From Bacillota bacterium (GTDB taxonomy: Bacteria > Bacillota > Clostridia > TANB77 > CAG-465): a stretch of 40,741 bases of DNA. Numbering within the stretch: the stretch's first letter is position 1; the number at the start of each line of letters is the position of its first letter. The notes under the pieces are model-generated. The model was not told the origin of the DNA. It searched no databases and saw nothing but the letters and a program-made list of their open reading frames with translations. The stretch spans positions 1 to 40,741 of the forward strand of contig JAEWPS010000010.1 in NCBI GenBank assembly GCA_023460515.1, read 5' to 3'. Position numbers and translations under genes: made by a program. This document shows positions 24,080-32,366 of this stretch, piece after piece.

Positions 24080-24108
24080 ATGACTTTTTGCTTAAAATAG
24101 TGTATAAT
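24080..24108 (+). promoter_or_regulatory. Promoter of the asp23-amaP-nusB-xse operon
   Basis: -10 TATAAT (24103-24108) with a weak -35 ATGACT (24080-24085) and a 17-bp spacer. An inverted repeat lies 13 nt downstream of the -10 (24122-24139). Confidence 0.6.
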
Positions 24109-24121
24109 ATATGTGTTAGTA

Positions 24122-24139
24122 ACAGAATTAGAATTCTGT
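24122..24139 (+). promoter_or_regulatory. Inverted repeat in the asp23 leader
   Basis: ACAGAATT and AATTCTGT (8 bp each, 2-bp gap) lie between the promoter and the ribosome-binding site GGGAGG. The repeat could be an operator or a small 5' hairpin. Confidence 0.5.
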
Positions 24140-24156
24140 AATTGGGAGGAAATATT

Positions 24157-24594
24157 ATGGGTAAAAAAATAGAAGAAAAAACTGAAGAACAAATAGTGGA
24201 AGAAGTTTTAGCTGCAGATACAAATATTGAAATAGCTACAAATTTAAATATCTCAGAAGATGTAATAGGAATAATTGCTGGGCTTGCAGCAGCTGAAGTT
24301 GAAGGAATCGCTGGAATGAGTTTAGGTTTTGTTGATGGACTTAATCAAATTTTAGGCTCAAATAAAAAATATGCTAAAGGTGTTAAAATTGAACTTGAAG
24401 GTAAAAAAGTTATAGTAGATTTATATGTTAACGTAAAATATGGAGTTAGAATACCAGATGTAGCTTGGTCAGCTCAACAAGCAGTAAAAAAAGCAGTAGA
24501 AAATATGACAGGTTTAGATGTAGCTTCAGTTAATATAAATGTTCAAGGAATAATATTTGAAAAAAAAGAAACTAAAGTATATGACGAGGAATAA
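24157..24594 (+). CDS. Asp23/Gls24 family envelope stress protein
   Basis: The 145-residue protein starts at ATG 24157 after GGGAGG; an in-frame TTG at 24142 is within the leader. It carries the Asp23 core: ISEDVIGIIAGLAAAEVEGIAGMSLGFVDGL, YAKGVKIELEGKKVIVDLYVNVKYGVRIPDVAWSAQQAVKKAVENMTGLDVASVNINVQGI. In staphylococci Asp23 forms a cytoplasmic layer under the membrane held by AmaP, and its loss triggers a cell-wall-stress response. The next two genes encode AmaP-like and DUF2273-like partners, so the complete module is present. It leads a transcript that continues into nusB-xseA-xseB. Confidence 0.93.
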   Translation: MGKKIEEKTEEQIVEEVLAADTNIEIATNLNISEDVIGIIAGLAAAEVEGIAGMSLGFVDGLNQILGSNKKYAKGVKIELEGKKVIVDLYVNVKYGVRIPDVAWSAQQAVKKAVENMTGLDVASVNINVQGIIFEKKETKVYDEE

Positions 24595-24621
24595 TATATA
24601 TTAAATAAGGAGGATAATCTC

Positions 24622-25161
24622 ATGAAAAATTTTAAAGAATTTATATTGGTTGTATTTTCAATATGTATGTTAGGACTAGCTATAATAGTTATATTAACAT
24701 CACTAGAAATACTTGATGTTAGAAATGAAGTAAATAGTATATTATCATATATAATAAATAATAGAATTTTAATTATGGGTCTTGGCCTTGTAGTATCTTT
24801 ATTAGCACTTGTTGGAATATTTGCTTCAACAGATAAAGATGAAAATGTAAAAGCTGGACTTGCAATAAAACATGAAGCAGGTACTGTATACATAACTAAA
24901 GACACATTTGAAAGTATTGTACTGAATGTTGCTAAATCGTTTGGTGCATTAAAAAATATTAAAGTTTCTGTAAATATTTCTGAAGAGGGAGCTTTTGTTA
25001 GCGTATATACTTATATAATGCCTGATACTGTAGTTCCAACTCTTACATCAAAGCTTCAAGAAAACATTAAAGATGCTGTTTTAAAACAAACAACAGTAGA
25101 AATAAAAGAAGCAAATATTAAAATAAAAGGAGTATATAATCAACTTGAAAAAAAAGTATAG
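24622..25161 (+). CDS. amaP: AmaP-like membrane anchor for Asp23
   Basis: The 179-residue protein starts at ATG 24622 after AAGGAGG. Two transmembrane helices (about 7-27 and 47-68) form a hairpin; a degenerate Asp23-like domain follows (about 80-179): KHEAGTVYITKDTFESIVLNVAKSFGALKNIKVSVNI, then a VTVEIKEANIKIKGVY-type end. This is the AmaP arrangement, where the hairpin sits in the membrane and the C-terminal domain binds Asp23. It is cotranscribed with the Asp23 gene 27 nt upstream and the DUF2273 gene 14 nt downstream. Confidence 0.88.
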   Translation: MKNFKEFILVVFSICMLGLAIIVILTSLEILDVRNEVNSILSYIINNRILIMGLGLVVSLLALVGIFASTDKDENVKAGLAIKHEAGTVYITKDTFESIVLNVAKSFGALKNIKVSVNISEEGAFVSVYTYIMPDTVVPTLTSKLQENIKDAVLKQTTVEIKEANIKIKGVYNQLEKKV

Positions 25162-25175
25162 GAGGGATGAATTAG

Positions 25176-25454
25176 ATGAAAGACATTAAAGATTTAATGG
25201 AATACGTACTAAAGAATAAATATGTTATAATATGTGTAGCGATTGTTGTACTTCTATATGCACTTGGTGTAATAGAGTTTGTAACTAAATTTATAATTCT
25301 TCTTGTTCTAGTTGCTGGAGCAATATATGTTGGTAAAAAGATTCAAGATAATGAATGGGTAGTAAAGAAATTTTTTAATTTTAAAGGTTTTAAAAATGAT
25401 GATAATGTTTATTATTATCAAGAAAAAGAAGAAAAAAATAACAATAAGAAATAA
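25176..25454 (+). CDS. DUF2273-like small membrane protein
   Basis: The 92-residue protein starts at ATG 25176 after GGAGGG. Two hydrophobic helices (about 14-33 and 36-51, LKNKYVIICVAIVVLLYALG and FIILLVLVAGAIYVGKKI) are followed by a charged tail with an acidic-basic end. The position between amaP and nusB and the size match the DUF2273 protein of the Asp23 cluster, which helps localise the Asp23 family complex to the membrane in streptococci and staphylococci. Assignment rests on context more than on a strict motif. Confidence 0.75.
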   Translation: MKDIKDLMEYVLKNKYVIICVAIVVLLYALGVIEFVTKFIILLVLVAGAIYVGKKIQDNEWVVKKFFNFKGFKNDDNVYYYQEKEEKNNNKK

Positions 25455-25465
25455 GGGAGAATAAA

Positions 25466-25858
25466 ATGGGTAGGAAAAAAGCAAGAGATAGTGCTTTTAA
25501 ATGTATATATCAACTAGGATTTGACTTTAACTTAAATTTAGAAGATATGTTAAAGTATAATTATGAAGAAAATATTAACACTGAAGAAGAAAAAGAATAT
25601 ATCTCTGAATTATTAAATGGAATAATAGCAAATATTGATGCTATTGATGAACAAATATTAAATAATCTAAAAGGATGGTCAATAGATAGAATAGCAAAAA
25701 TAGATTTAGCTATTTTAAGGCTTGCAATATATGAAATAAAATATATTGAAAATGTTCCGGTTAAAGTCAGTTTAAATGAAGCAGTTGAACTTGCTAAAAT
25801 GTATGGTGATGAAAATTCTGCTAATTTCGTTAATGGGTTACTAGCAAAAGTTATATAG
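25466..25858 (+). CDS. nusB: Transcription antitermination factor NusB
   Basis: The 130-residue protein starts at ATG 25466 after AAGGGAGA. NusB binds boxA RNA with NusE (S10) to prevent early termination in rRNA operons. The all-helical fold is shown by MGRKKARDSAFKCIYQLGF at the start, then LLNGIIANIDAIDEQILNNLKGWSIDRIAKIDLAILRLAIYEIKYI, and the C-terminal VPVKVSLNEAVELAKMYGDENSANFVNGLL motif that is diagnostic. Length is normal. xseA follows 15 nt later, the usual clostridial order. Confidence 0.96.
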   Translation: MGRKKARDSAFKCIYQLGFDFNLNLEDMLKYNYEENINTEEEKEYISELLNGIIANIDAIDEQILNNLKGWSIDRIAKIDLAILRLAIYEIKYIENVPVKVSLNEAVELAKMYGDENSANFVNGLLAKVI

Positions 25859-25873
25859 TAAAGGATAGATTAT

Positions 25874-27064
25874 ATGGAAACAAAAATATATAGTGTATCT
25901 CAAATTAATAAATATATAAAAATGGTGTTTGATAAGAACACCTTTTTATCTAATATTAGTATTAGAGGTGAGATTACAAACTTCAAAGCTCATTATACTG
26001 GTCATTTATATTTTACACTTAAAGATGAAACAAGCTCAATTAAGTGTGTAATGTTTAAAGGGCATGCAGATAGCATAAAATTTAAAGTAAATGATGGAAT
26101 GAAAGTTGTTATAGAAGGACAAGTTAGTGTATATGAGTCTAATGGAACATATCAAATATATTGTAAAAAGATGATGCCGGAAGGTTTAGGAGAGCTATAT
26201 TTAGCTTATGAACAGTTAAAGGCTAAACTTGAACTTGAAGGTTTATTTGATGAATCACATAAAAAGAGTTTACCGTTTCTTCCTGAAAGAGTTGGTATAA
26301 TAACATCAAAAACAGGGGCAGTAATCCAAGATATAATAAATGTAACAACAAGAAGATATGGAAAAATGAATTTACTTGTATATCCAGCTACTGTTCAAGG
26401 TGTAAATGTATCTGAAACCGTAATAGCCGGAATAAAAGCATTTAACAAATTAAATAATGTGGATGTAATTATTATAGCGCGTGGTGGTGGTTCTTTTGAA
26501 GATTTATTTGGGTTTAATAATGAAAAGTTGGCAAGGGAAATATATAATTCAGACATTCCAATAATTTCTGCAGTGGGACATGAAACAGATTTTACAATAT
26601 GTGATTTTGTTTCAGATTTAAGGGCACCGACTCCATCGGCAGCTGCTGAGCTTGTATATCCTCAAATGTCAGATTTAATAATTAAATTAGAAAATTATAA
26701 AAATAGAAGTAAACAAGCTATACTAAATTATCTGGATAGAAAAAAAGAATATGTAAAAAGATTGAAATCTTCTAAACTTGAAAAAGTCCCTTTAGATATA
26801 ATAAATAATTATAGATTAAATATAGATTCTATGTTGAGGTCTAATGAGAATAAATTACATTTATTGCTTGAAAGAAGTAAATCGAGATATTTACAGTCAG
26901 TATCTAAAATTGATGCTCTAAGTCCACTTAAAACACTTACAAGAGGATATATAGTGGCTCAAGATAATGATGGTATTGTTATTGTTAAAACTAATCAAGT
27001 AAAATCTGGAGATAATTTAAAATTAACATTTATTGATGGTAAAATAAATGTAATTGTAGAATAG
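25874..27064 (+). CDS. xseA: Exodeoxyribonuclease VII large subunit
   Basis: The 396-residue protein starts at ATG 25874. The N-terminal OB fold (about 1-100) includes ISIRGEITNFKAHYTGHLYFTLKD and IKCVMFKG. The catalytic region follows: LPFLPERVGIITSKTGAVIQDI, IIARGGGSFEDLFGFNNEKLAR, SAVGHETDFTICDFVSDLRAPTPSAAAEL. A long coiled-coil region (about 270-350) leads to the C-terminal ALSPLKTLTRGY segment. With XseB it forms exonuclease VII, which degrades single-stranded DNA from either end without a metal requirement. It is followed 10 nt later by xseB. All conserved motifs are present. Confidence 0.96.
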   Translation: METKIYSVSQINKYIKMVFDKNTFLSNISIRGEITNFKAHYTGHLYFTLKDETSSIKCVMFKGHADSIKFKVNDGMKVVIEGQVSVYESNGTYQIYCKKMMPEGLGELYLAYEQLKAKLELEGLFDESHKKSLPFLPERVGIITSKTGAVIQDIINVTTRRYGKMNLLVYPATVQGVNVSETVIAGIKAFNKLNNVDVIIIARGGGSFEDLFGFNNEKLAREIYNSDIPIISAVGHETDFTICDFVSDLRAPTPSAAAELVYPQMSDLIIKLENYKNRSKQAILNYLDRKKEYVKRLKSSKLEKVPLDIINNYRLNIDSMLRSNENKLHLLLERSKSRYLQSVSKIDALSPLKTLTRGYIVAQDNDGIVIVKTNQVKSGDNLKLTFIDGKINVIVE

Positions 27065-27074
27065 GAGATATATT

Positions 27075-27296
27075 ATGGAAAATGAAACATTTGAAAAAAG
27101 TTTAGAACAGTTAGAAAATATTGCTACTGAACTTGAAAGAGGAAATTTAAGCTTAGAAAAATCTATTGAAATATTTGAAAAAGGAATAAAATTGTCTAAA
27201 GAGTGTAGTGAAAAATTAGATAAAGCAGAAAAAAGAATCAATTTATTGGTTCAAACTGAAAACGGACTTGAAGAAGAAAAATTTGAAATAGAATAA
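27075..27296 (+). CDS. xseB: Exodeoxyribonuclease VII small subunit
   Basis: The 73-residue protein starts at ATG 27075 after AGGAGA. It is the standard two-helix XseB: FEKSLEQLENIATELERGNLSLEKSIEIFEKGIKLSKECSEKLDKAEKRINLL, with the LExGxLxLExS-type turn. Several copies wrap around the coiled coil of one XseA. It is the last gene of the nusB-xseA-xseB set. Confidence 0.95.
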   Translation: MENETFEKSLEQLENIATELERGNLSLEKSIEIFEKGIKLSKECSEKLDKAEKRINLLVQTENGLEEEKFEIE

Positions 27297-27361
27297 AAAT
27301 TAATCATCTATAAATGTGTATATCTAAAATTTCAGGATATAATATATATAGGTGATTTTTT

Positions 27362-27631
27362 ATGAGTAAATGTAATAATAAAAAAAGTAATTGCAAAAAA
27401 GAAAACGAAAATAAAACTGTTGTAGATTTAGCTAAAACAGAGGATCTTGGTAGAAAAAAGATGACTGACGAAGAACAAGAAGGATATAATTTTATGGGAA
27501 CACTTAATAATTGGACTACTCCTGATGAGCAAGAAACAAAAGTAGAAGAAATTGAAAAAGCTACAAAGGTAGAAGTGAATCATGTTAAAGAGGCAGAAAA
27601 TAATAATCATGGACAATGGACTAAAAAATAG
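27362..27631 (+). CDS. Small charged protein of unknown function
   Basis: The 89-residue protein starts at ATG 27362 with AGGTGA upstream and a possible -10 TATAAT at 27338-27343. It is hydrophilic, with a Lys/Asn-rich N-terminus containing two Cys (CNNKKSNC), a middle DLAKTEDLGRKKMTDEEQEGYNFMGTLNNWTTPDEQE, and an acidic-basic end HGQWTKK. No transmembrane segment, signal peptide or known domain is seen. It is probably largely disordered. The clear ribosome-binding site and AT-rich native codon use support a real gene. Confidence 0.6.
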   Translation: MSKCNNKKSNCKKENENKTVVDLAKTEDLGRKKMTDEEQEGYNFMGTLNNWTTPDEQETKVEEIEKATKVEVNHVKEAENNNHGQWTKK

Positions 27632-27639
27632 ATAAAACC

Positions 27640-27668
27640 TTGACAAATAGCATTTCATAGTGTATAAT
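27640..27668 (+). promoter_or_regulatory. Promoter of the HAD phosphatase gene
   Basis: -35 TTGACA (27640-27645), 17-bp spacer, -10 TATAAT (27663-27668). Confidence 0.88.
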
Positions 27669-27699
27669 ATTTACATAAAACCAATAAGGAGTGAAGTTT

Positions 27700-28371
27700 A
27701 TGAATAAAATTTCAGAGATTACAACTGTTTGTTTTGATATTGATGGGACGTTGGTTAAGCATAAAGATAATCAAGGTAGTGAAATTATGCGGAAGCTGGG
27801 TTTAGAGCCTAGCCAAGAGTTTGAGAACCAGATAACAAATTTCTGGAATAAATTGCCCAAAAAACTTCAAAATGGACAAAAGGTTGAAAAATGTAAGATT
27901 TATAGTGTAGCTGAGGAACTGATACCCTTTTTGCGTGAGATAAATTTATCCGGTGAAGAATGGTTTCGGATTTCCAAGGAAGTGGATGATACAAAGCTTA
28001 TTGACGGTGCATGCGAAATACTTGAATATTTAAGAAATGAAGGGTATTATATTGTTGCATCCACAAATGCATTTGTTTCTGATCAGGTCAAAGTTCTTGA
28101 AAAACTAGGAATATTAGACTTTTTTGAAAGAATTTATGGTTGGGACACTATATGCGCAAAACCGCATTGCAAGGCACTATTTAGTTTAATGAGTATACAT
28201 TCTACAGAATCGATGATTTTTATTGGTGATAGTGTGTATACGGATATCAATTTTGCTAATAAAACGGGCATCAAGTCTATTGGATATAACTTGAAATATG
28301 GTGATAGAGAGCATCATATTAAGCCTACAGTAAATATTTCTGATTTATCTGAAATAAAAAGATATCTTTAA
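27700..28371 (+). CDS. HAD-superfamily hydrolase, probably horizontally acquired
   Basis: ATG 27700 has AAGGAG (27685-27690) 9 nt upstream. The 223-residue protein shows the HAD motifs: VCFDIDGTLVKH (residues 10-21, nucleophile Asp and acid Asp), STNAFVSDQ (motif II Thr region), CAKP with the motif III Lys, and FIGDSVYTDINFA (motif IV). A helical cap lies between motifs I and II. It would remove phosphate from a small molecule; the substrate is unknown. Codon use differs sharply from neighbours: two CGG arginines (27790 and 27967), CTG, CCC, TCC, GGC and ACG are common, and the region is visibly richer in G+C. This suggests recent acquisition from another Firmicute. Confidence 0.88.
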   Translation: MNKISEITTVCFDIDGTLVKHKDNQGSEIMRKLGLEPSQEFENQITNFWNKLPKKLQNGQKVEKCKIYSVAEELIPFLREINLSGEEWFRISKEVDDTKLIDGACEILEYLRNEGYYIVASTNAFVSDQVKVLEKLGILDFFERIYGWDTICAKPHCKALFSLMSIHSTESMIFIGDSVYTDINFANKTGIKSIGYNLKYGDREHHIKPTVNISDLSEIKRYL

Positions 28372-28397
28372 CATTATATCCAAATATTTGAAATTAC

Positions 28398-28443
28398 AAA
28401 AAAACACATTTTTCCGTAAATAACTTGAAAAATGTGTTTTTTT
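28398..28443 (+). terminator. Intrinsic terminator after the HAD gene, overlapping the next promoter
   Basis: A 15-bp perfect stem (28400-28414 with 28427-28441) ends in a T run. The -35 of the following gene (28425-28430) overlaps its right arm. Confidence 0.92.
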
Positions 28444-28453
28444 ATGATATAAT
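28425..28453 (+). promoter_or_regulatory. Promoter of the nucleotidyltransferase gene, fused to the terminator
   Basis: -35 TTGAAA (28425-28430), 17-bp spacer, extended -10 TGaTATAAT (TATAAT at 28448-28453). The -35 and most of the spacer lie in the terminator's right arm and T tract. Confidence 0.8.
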
Positions 28454-28486
28454 GTCTCCATGTGAAGAAAAATGGGGGTATTTTAA

Positions 28487-29224
28487 ATGAAATGTATTTT
28501 ATTATGTGCAGGTTATGCTACAAGATTATTTCCACTAACAGAAAATTTTCCTAAAGCTTTATTACAAGTTGGAAATAAAGCATTACTTGATTACATACTT
28601 GAAGAAGTAAATTCTATTGAGGAAGTTGATGGTATATTCTTAGTTACAAACGATAAATATTCATCACACTTTTCAAAATGGGCTGAAGAAAAGAATAATA
28701 TAAAACCTATTACAGTTCTAAATGATGGAACATTAACAAACGATGATAGACTTGGTGCGATAGGTGATATTGTATATACTATAGAAAAAGGAAATATAGA
28801 CGATGATATTTTAATCATTGCTGGAGATAATTTATTTACATTCAAGTTGAACGATTTCATTTCTTTTTATAAAGAAAGACAAGCACCATCAGTATGTGTA
28901 AGAGAAGAAAAAGATCTTAATTCACTTAAACGTTTAGGTGTTGCACAAGTTGACGAAGATATGAAAATAATAGGTTTCGAAGAAAAACCTGCTGAACCAA
29001 AAAGTAAATATGCTGTTTATGCAGAATATTTATACCCTAGAAATGTAATACCTATGTTCAAACAATATATTGCTGAAGGACATTCAAATGATGCTCCAGG
29101 TAATTTTGTTGCATATTTACATCAAAAGACACCAACATATGCATATGCATTTTCAGGTGAATGTTATGATGTAGGAACACATGAGTCATTAGCATATGTT
29201 AATGAACTATATAGTAAAAGATAA
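28487..29224 (+). CDS. Sugar-phosphate nucleotidyltransferase
   Basis: The 245-residue protein starts at ATG 28487 after GGGGG (28474-28478). The signature of nucleotidyltransferases that activate hexose 1-phosphates is present: ILLCAGYATRLFPLTENFPKALLQVGNKALLDYI. Further motifs are IIAGDNLFTF (sugar-nucleotide and Mg binding), FEEKPAEPKSKYAVYAEYLYPRNV (the EKP motif) and GECYDVGTHESLAYV, all as in glucose-1-phosphate thymidylyl- or uridylyltransferases. The conserved GGG loop reads CAGYATR here. The exact sugar and nucleotide cannot be fixed from sequence. It probably serves envelope glycan synthesis, together with the polytopic protein downstream. Confidence 0.88.
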   Translation: MKCILLCAGYATRLFPLTENFPKALLQVGNKALLDYILEEVNSIEEVDGIFLVTNDKYSSHFSKWAEEKNNIKPITVLNDGTLTNDDRLGAIGDIVYTIEKGNIDDDILIIAGDNLFTFKLNDFISFYKERQAPSVCVREEKDLNSLKRLGVAQVDEDMKIIGFEEKPAEPKSKYAVYAEYLYPRNVIPMFKQYIAEGHSNDAPGNFVAYLHQKTPTYAYAFSGECYDVGTHESLAYVNELYSKR

Positions 29225-29277
29225 TATACAAAAGACGGAAAAATTAAATAATTAATAGAACGAGTGGTTTAATAGAA

Positions 29278-30525
29278 ATGAGTATTAGTAAAATTTCACG
29301 TAGTTTAGTTGTAGCAATATTTATAGCTCTAGTTATAGTTTTAATATTTACAAATTTATACTTAACATTTAGTAATTTAACTTTAAAAACTGGCGTAGTG
29401 GAAAAAATAGTATATGTAGTAGCTCTGCTAATTTTAATAGTAGCATATGCATTAATTAAAGAAAAACTTAATAAGAAAAAAGTAAAGAAAGTTGTTAGTT
29501 TAACATATAGATTTGTGTTTTTAATAACAATAACATTTTTAGCTAAGTTGGTATCAATTTATATCAGTGTAATAGATATTTCAAAATTTTCTGCACTTGC
29601 ATTTGCTATTATCTCAGTTTTGTCTGCGATAACATTAAAAAAAATAATATATAACATATCTAAGAGTGATTTATTATCTGTAGTTGGTATGTTGATGTAC
29701 GCGTTACTTCCAAATAATATTATAAATAAATTAGATTATTTTAATATGGCAGCACTTACATTATTTATTTTGTTAGTAATAATGTTTATGCAAAAATTGA
29801 TTGATGAATTAAAGCAACTTGGAATTAAAACAAAAAAATATATGTATTTTTCTTTAGTTACAGGATTTTTTATTGGAGTTACGATGTTACTTAACCTTAA
29901 TAGTATAATTTGGATAATATTATCTGTATTTTTAATGTTAGTTACTTCAAATTTAGATAAAACGCATGTAAATTTTTCAAATAAAATTATTAATAGTTTA
30001 AGACAGAAAAATAAGGAAATGCTTTATAGTATTGAAAGAATATATATAAATAAAATATTCATATCAGTAGTTATAATTTTTGTATCTTCTTATTTATCAT
30101 ATACATTACTTAATTTTGCTGTAACATTAAATTTACCTATAGTATCTAATGTTATAACTAGTATTAAAGATCCGTCTGGAAATAATGTAATAGAAAATAT
30201 TAAATTATTTAAAGCAATAGAAAAAGATAATATAATAAGTAATTTTCAAAATTTCATAACTAATTCTAAAGGATATTATTTAGTTCTATGTATATATATA
30301 TTATTTATAGAAATACTAACAGTATTTCTAAGAAGAAGATATGATACTAAATCAACACTAATTAAAGTATTATTTATATCAATGTTTACTTTTTATACGT
30401 TGTTTAGTTTAAATATATTAGTATATGGACAGATATTTACTGTACTACTTATACTAATATCTATAATAAACACATCTAATTTATATTTAAACAGAGATGA
30501 AAGAATAAAATTACTTAATTCATAA
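29278..30525 (+). CDS. Polytopic membrane protein of unknown function
   Basis: The 415-residue protein starts at ATG 29278; the ribosome-binding site is weak (GAGTGG). About ten hydrophobic helices run through most of the chain, among them LVVAIFIALVIVLIFTNLYL near the N-terminus and LFISMFTFYTLFSLNILVYG near the end. Loops are short and basic, apart from an extracytoplasmic stretch around residues 292-325 with ITSIKDPSGNNVIENIKLFKA. Helix density and the loop placement recall GT-C-type glycosyltransferases or other lipid-linked sugar enzymes, but no catalytic motif is visible. The gene lies between the nucleotidyltransferase and dnaG, and no terminator separates it from dnaG. Confidence 0.75.
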   Translation: MSISKISRSLVVAIFIALVIVLIFTNLYLTFSNLTLKTGVVEKIVYVVALLILIVAYALIKEKLNKKKVKKVVSLTYRFVFLITITFLAKLVSIYISVIDISKFSALAFAIISVLSAITLKKIIYNISKSDLLSVVGMLMYALLPNNIINKLDYFNMAALTLFILLVIMFMQKLIDELKQLGIKTKKYMYFSLVTGFFIGVTMLLNLNSIIWIILSVFLMLVTSNLDKTHVNFSNKIINSLRQKNKEMLYSIERIYINKIFISVVIIFVSSYLSYTLLNFAVTLNLPIVSNVITSIKDPSGNNVIENIKLFKAIEKDNIISNFQNFITNSKGYYLVLCIYILFIEILTVFLRRRYDTKSTLIKVLFISMFTFYTLFSLNILVYGQIFTVLLILISIINTSNLYLNRDERIKLLNS

Positions 30526-30551
30526 AATAAAAAAAAGGAAGGTGAATTTAA

Positions 30552-32342
30552 GTGGCATACTATTCAGATGAATTAATAGAAGAAGTAATATCTCAAAATG
30601 ATATTGTAGAAGTAGTATCTGAATATGTGCAACTTACTAAAAGTGGAAGAAATTACATGGGACTTTGTCCTTTCCACAAGGAAAAGTCACCTTCTTTTTG
30701 TGTTTCAATGGACAAACAGATATATAAATGTTTCGGATGCGGAGCAGGAGGAAATGTTATATATTTCATTATGAAAAATGAAAATATGGAGTTTATTGAA
30801 GCTGTTGAATTTTTAGCTACAAGGGCACATATTGATTTAAACAAGTATATAACTAGTTCACATGCAAATAGAGTAGATAACAGGGATTTGAAAGAAATTA
30901 TATATAACATCAATAAAGATGCTGCAATGTATTATCATAAAAATTTAGTACAAAAATTAGAAGAAGATAATAATTTAGTTAAAGAATATATAAAAAAAAG
31001 AAATTTAGATAAGAATACAATTATAAAATTTGGACTTGGGTATGGAAGTGGTAAAATACCTTTATTTACGTATCTAACTGAAAAAGGATATACAAAGGAA
31101 CAAATAATCGCATCTGGAATAATAATTGAAAACGATAATGGAAAACTCTATGACAGATTTTTTTCAAGATTAATATTTCCGATATTTGATGTTAGAGATA
31201 GAGTTATTGCGTTTGGTGGAAGAGTACTTGATAAATCTATGCCAAAGTATTTAAATTCTGCTGAAAATATTGTATATTATAAAGGTAAAAATTTATATGC
31301 TTTGAATTTTGCTAAGAGAGAAAAAATTGATTCTGTCATAATAGTAGAAGGATATATGGATTCAGTTTCTCTTCAAAAATATGGATTTACAAATGTAGTA
31401 GCTTCACTTGGAACAGCGTTAACTGTTGAACAAGCAAGATTAATAAAAAAATTTACAGATAATGTAATTATAGCATATGATCAAGATGCTGCTGGACAAG
31501 ATGCTACTATGAGGGGATTAGATGTTTTAATTTCTAAAGGATTAAATGTAAAAGTACTTAAGTTAGATAGAGAAGATGTAAAAGATCCAGATGAATATGT
31601 GAACAAATATGGACCAGAAAGACTTAAAACATGTATTTCAAATAGTATGTCTTTAGTTGAATTTAAAGTTTCTAAAATAGAAAAAGAGTTAGATATGAAT
31701 AATATTGATTCTAAAATTAAGTTTTTAAATGGTGCTGCAAATATATTAAGCAAAATAGATAATAATATAGAAAGAGACCTTTATATAGATAAAATAGCTT
31801 CAAAATATAAAATTGGAAAAGAACCTATAGTAAAAGAAATAGATAAAAAATTTAAAAAAGATGGCGTTAATATAATTACTAATTTAAATGATGTATCAAG
31901 AAAAATCGGATCAAATATAAATGCTAGAAAAAGAGTAGAACAATATATTATAGCACTTATGATTCTAAAAGATAAAGAAATTCAGAATAAGATAAACGAA
32001 AATATTGATGAAAGCACATTTAAAAACCCTGGTATTAGAAATTTATATAATCACATTATATTACTTTCAAAGGAGTACGACTTAAATAAAATAGATATAC
32101 TATCTAAAATAAAAGATGAAGATTTAATTAAGGAATTGACAGATGTGATGTATATAGATGTGTCCATTTCTGGAAAAGAAAAATTATTAGGTGATGTCCT
32201 AAATCAAATAAAAAAAGGTAAGTTTACTGATCGAAGAATGGAAATTCTTCAAAGATTAGGTGAAGATATTTCTAAAGATGAAAAGGATATTTTACAATTT
32301 GAACTTAATCAGATTCTAATTCAAATGAGCAAACTTAAATAG
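30552..32342 (+). CDS. dnaG: DNA primase DnaG
   Basis: The GTG at 30552 follows GGAAGGTGA, and the product begins MAYYSDELIEEVISQNDIVEVVS as expected. The 596-residue primase has the CHC2 zinc finger (Cys39, His42, Cys60, Cys63), the catalytic core with FSRLIFPIFDVRDRVIAFGGRVLD, the Toprim motifs VIIVEGYMDSVSL and IIAYDQDAAGQDA, and a C-terminal helicase-binding region of helices. It makes RNA primers for the lagging strand. rpoD follows 24 nt later, the classical macromolecular-synthesis order (without rpsU here). Confidence 0.97.
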   Translation: MAYYSDELIEEVISQNDIVEVVSEYVQLTKSGRNYMGLCPFHKEKSPSFCVSMDKQIYKCFGCGAGGNVIYFIMKNENMEFIEAVEFLATRAHIDLNKYITSSHANRVDNRDLKEIIYNINKDAAMYYHKNLVQKLEEDNNLVKEYIKKRNLDKNTIIKFGLGYGSGKIPLFTYLTEKGYTKEQIIASGIIIENDNGKLYDRFFSRLIFPIFDVRDRVIAFGGRVLDKSMPKYLNSAENIVYYKGKNLYALNFAKREKIDSVIIVEGYMDSVSLQKYGFTNVVASLGTALTVEQARLIKKFTDNVIIAYDQDAAGQDATMRGLDVLISKGLNVKVLKLDREDVKDPDEYVNKYGPERLKTCISNSMSLVEFKVSKIEKELDMNNIDSKIKFLNGAANILSKIDNNIERDLYIDKIASKYKIGKEPIVKEIDKKFKKDGVNIITNLNDVSRKIGSNINARKRVEQYIIALMILKDKEIQNKINENIDESTFKNPGIRNLYNHIILLSKEYDLNKIDILSKIKDEDLIKELTDVMYIDVSISGKEKLLGDVLNQIKKGKFTDRRMEILQRLGEDISKDEKDILQFELNQILIQMSKLK

Positions 32343-32366
32343 GTATTAAAAGGAGAGATTATTCTT

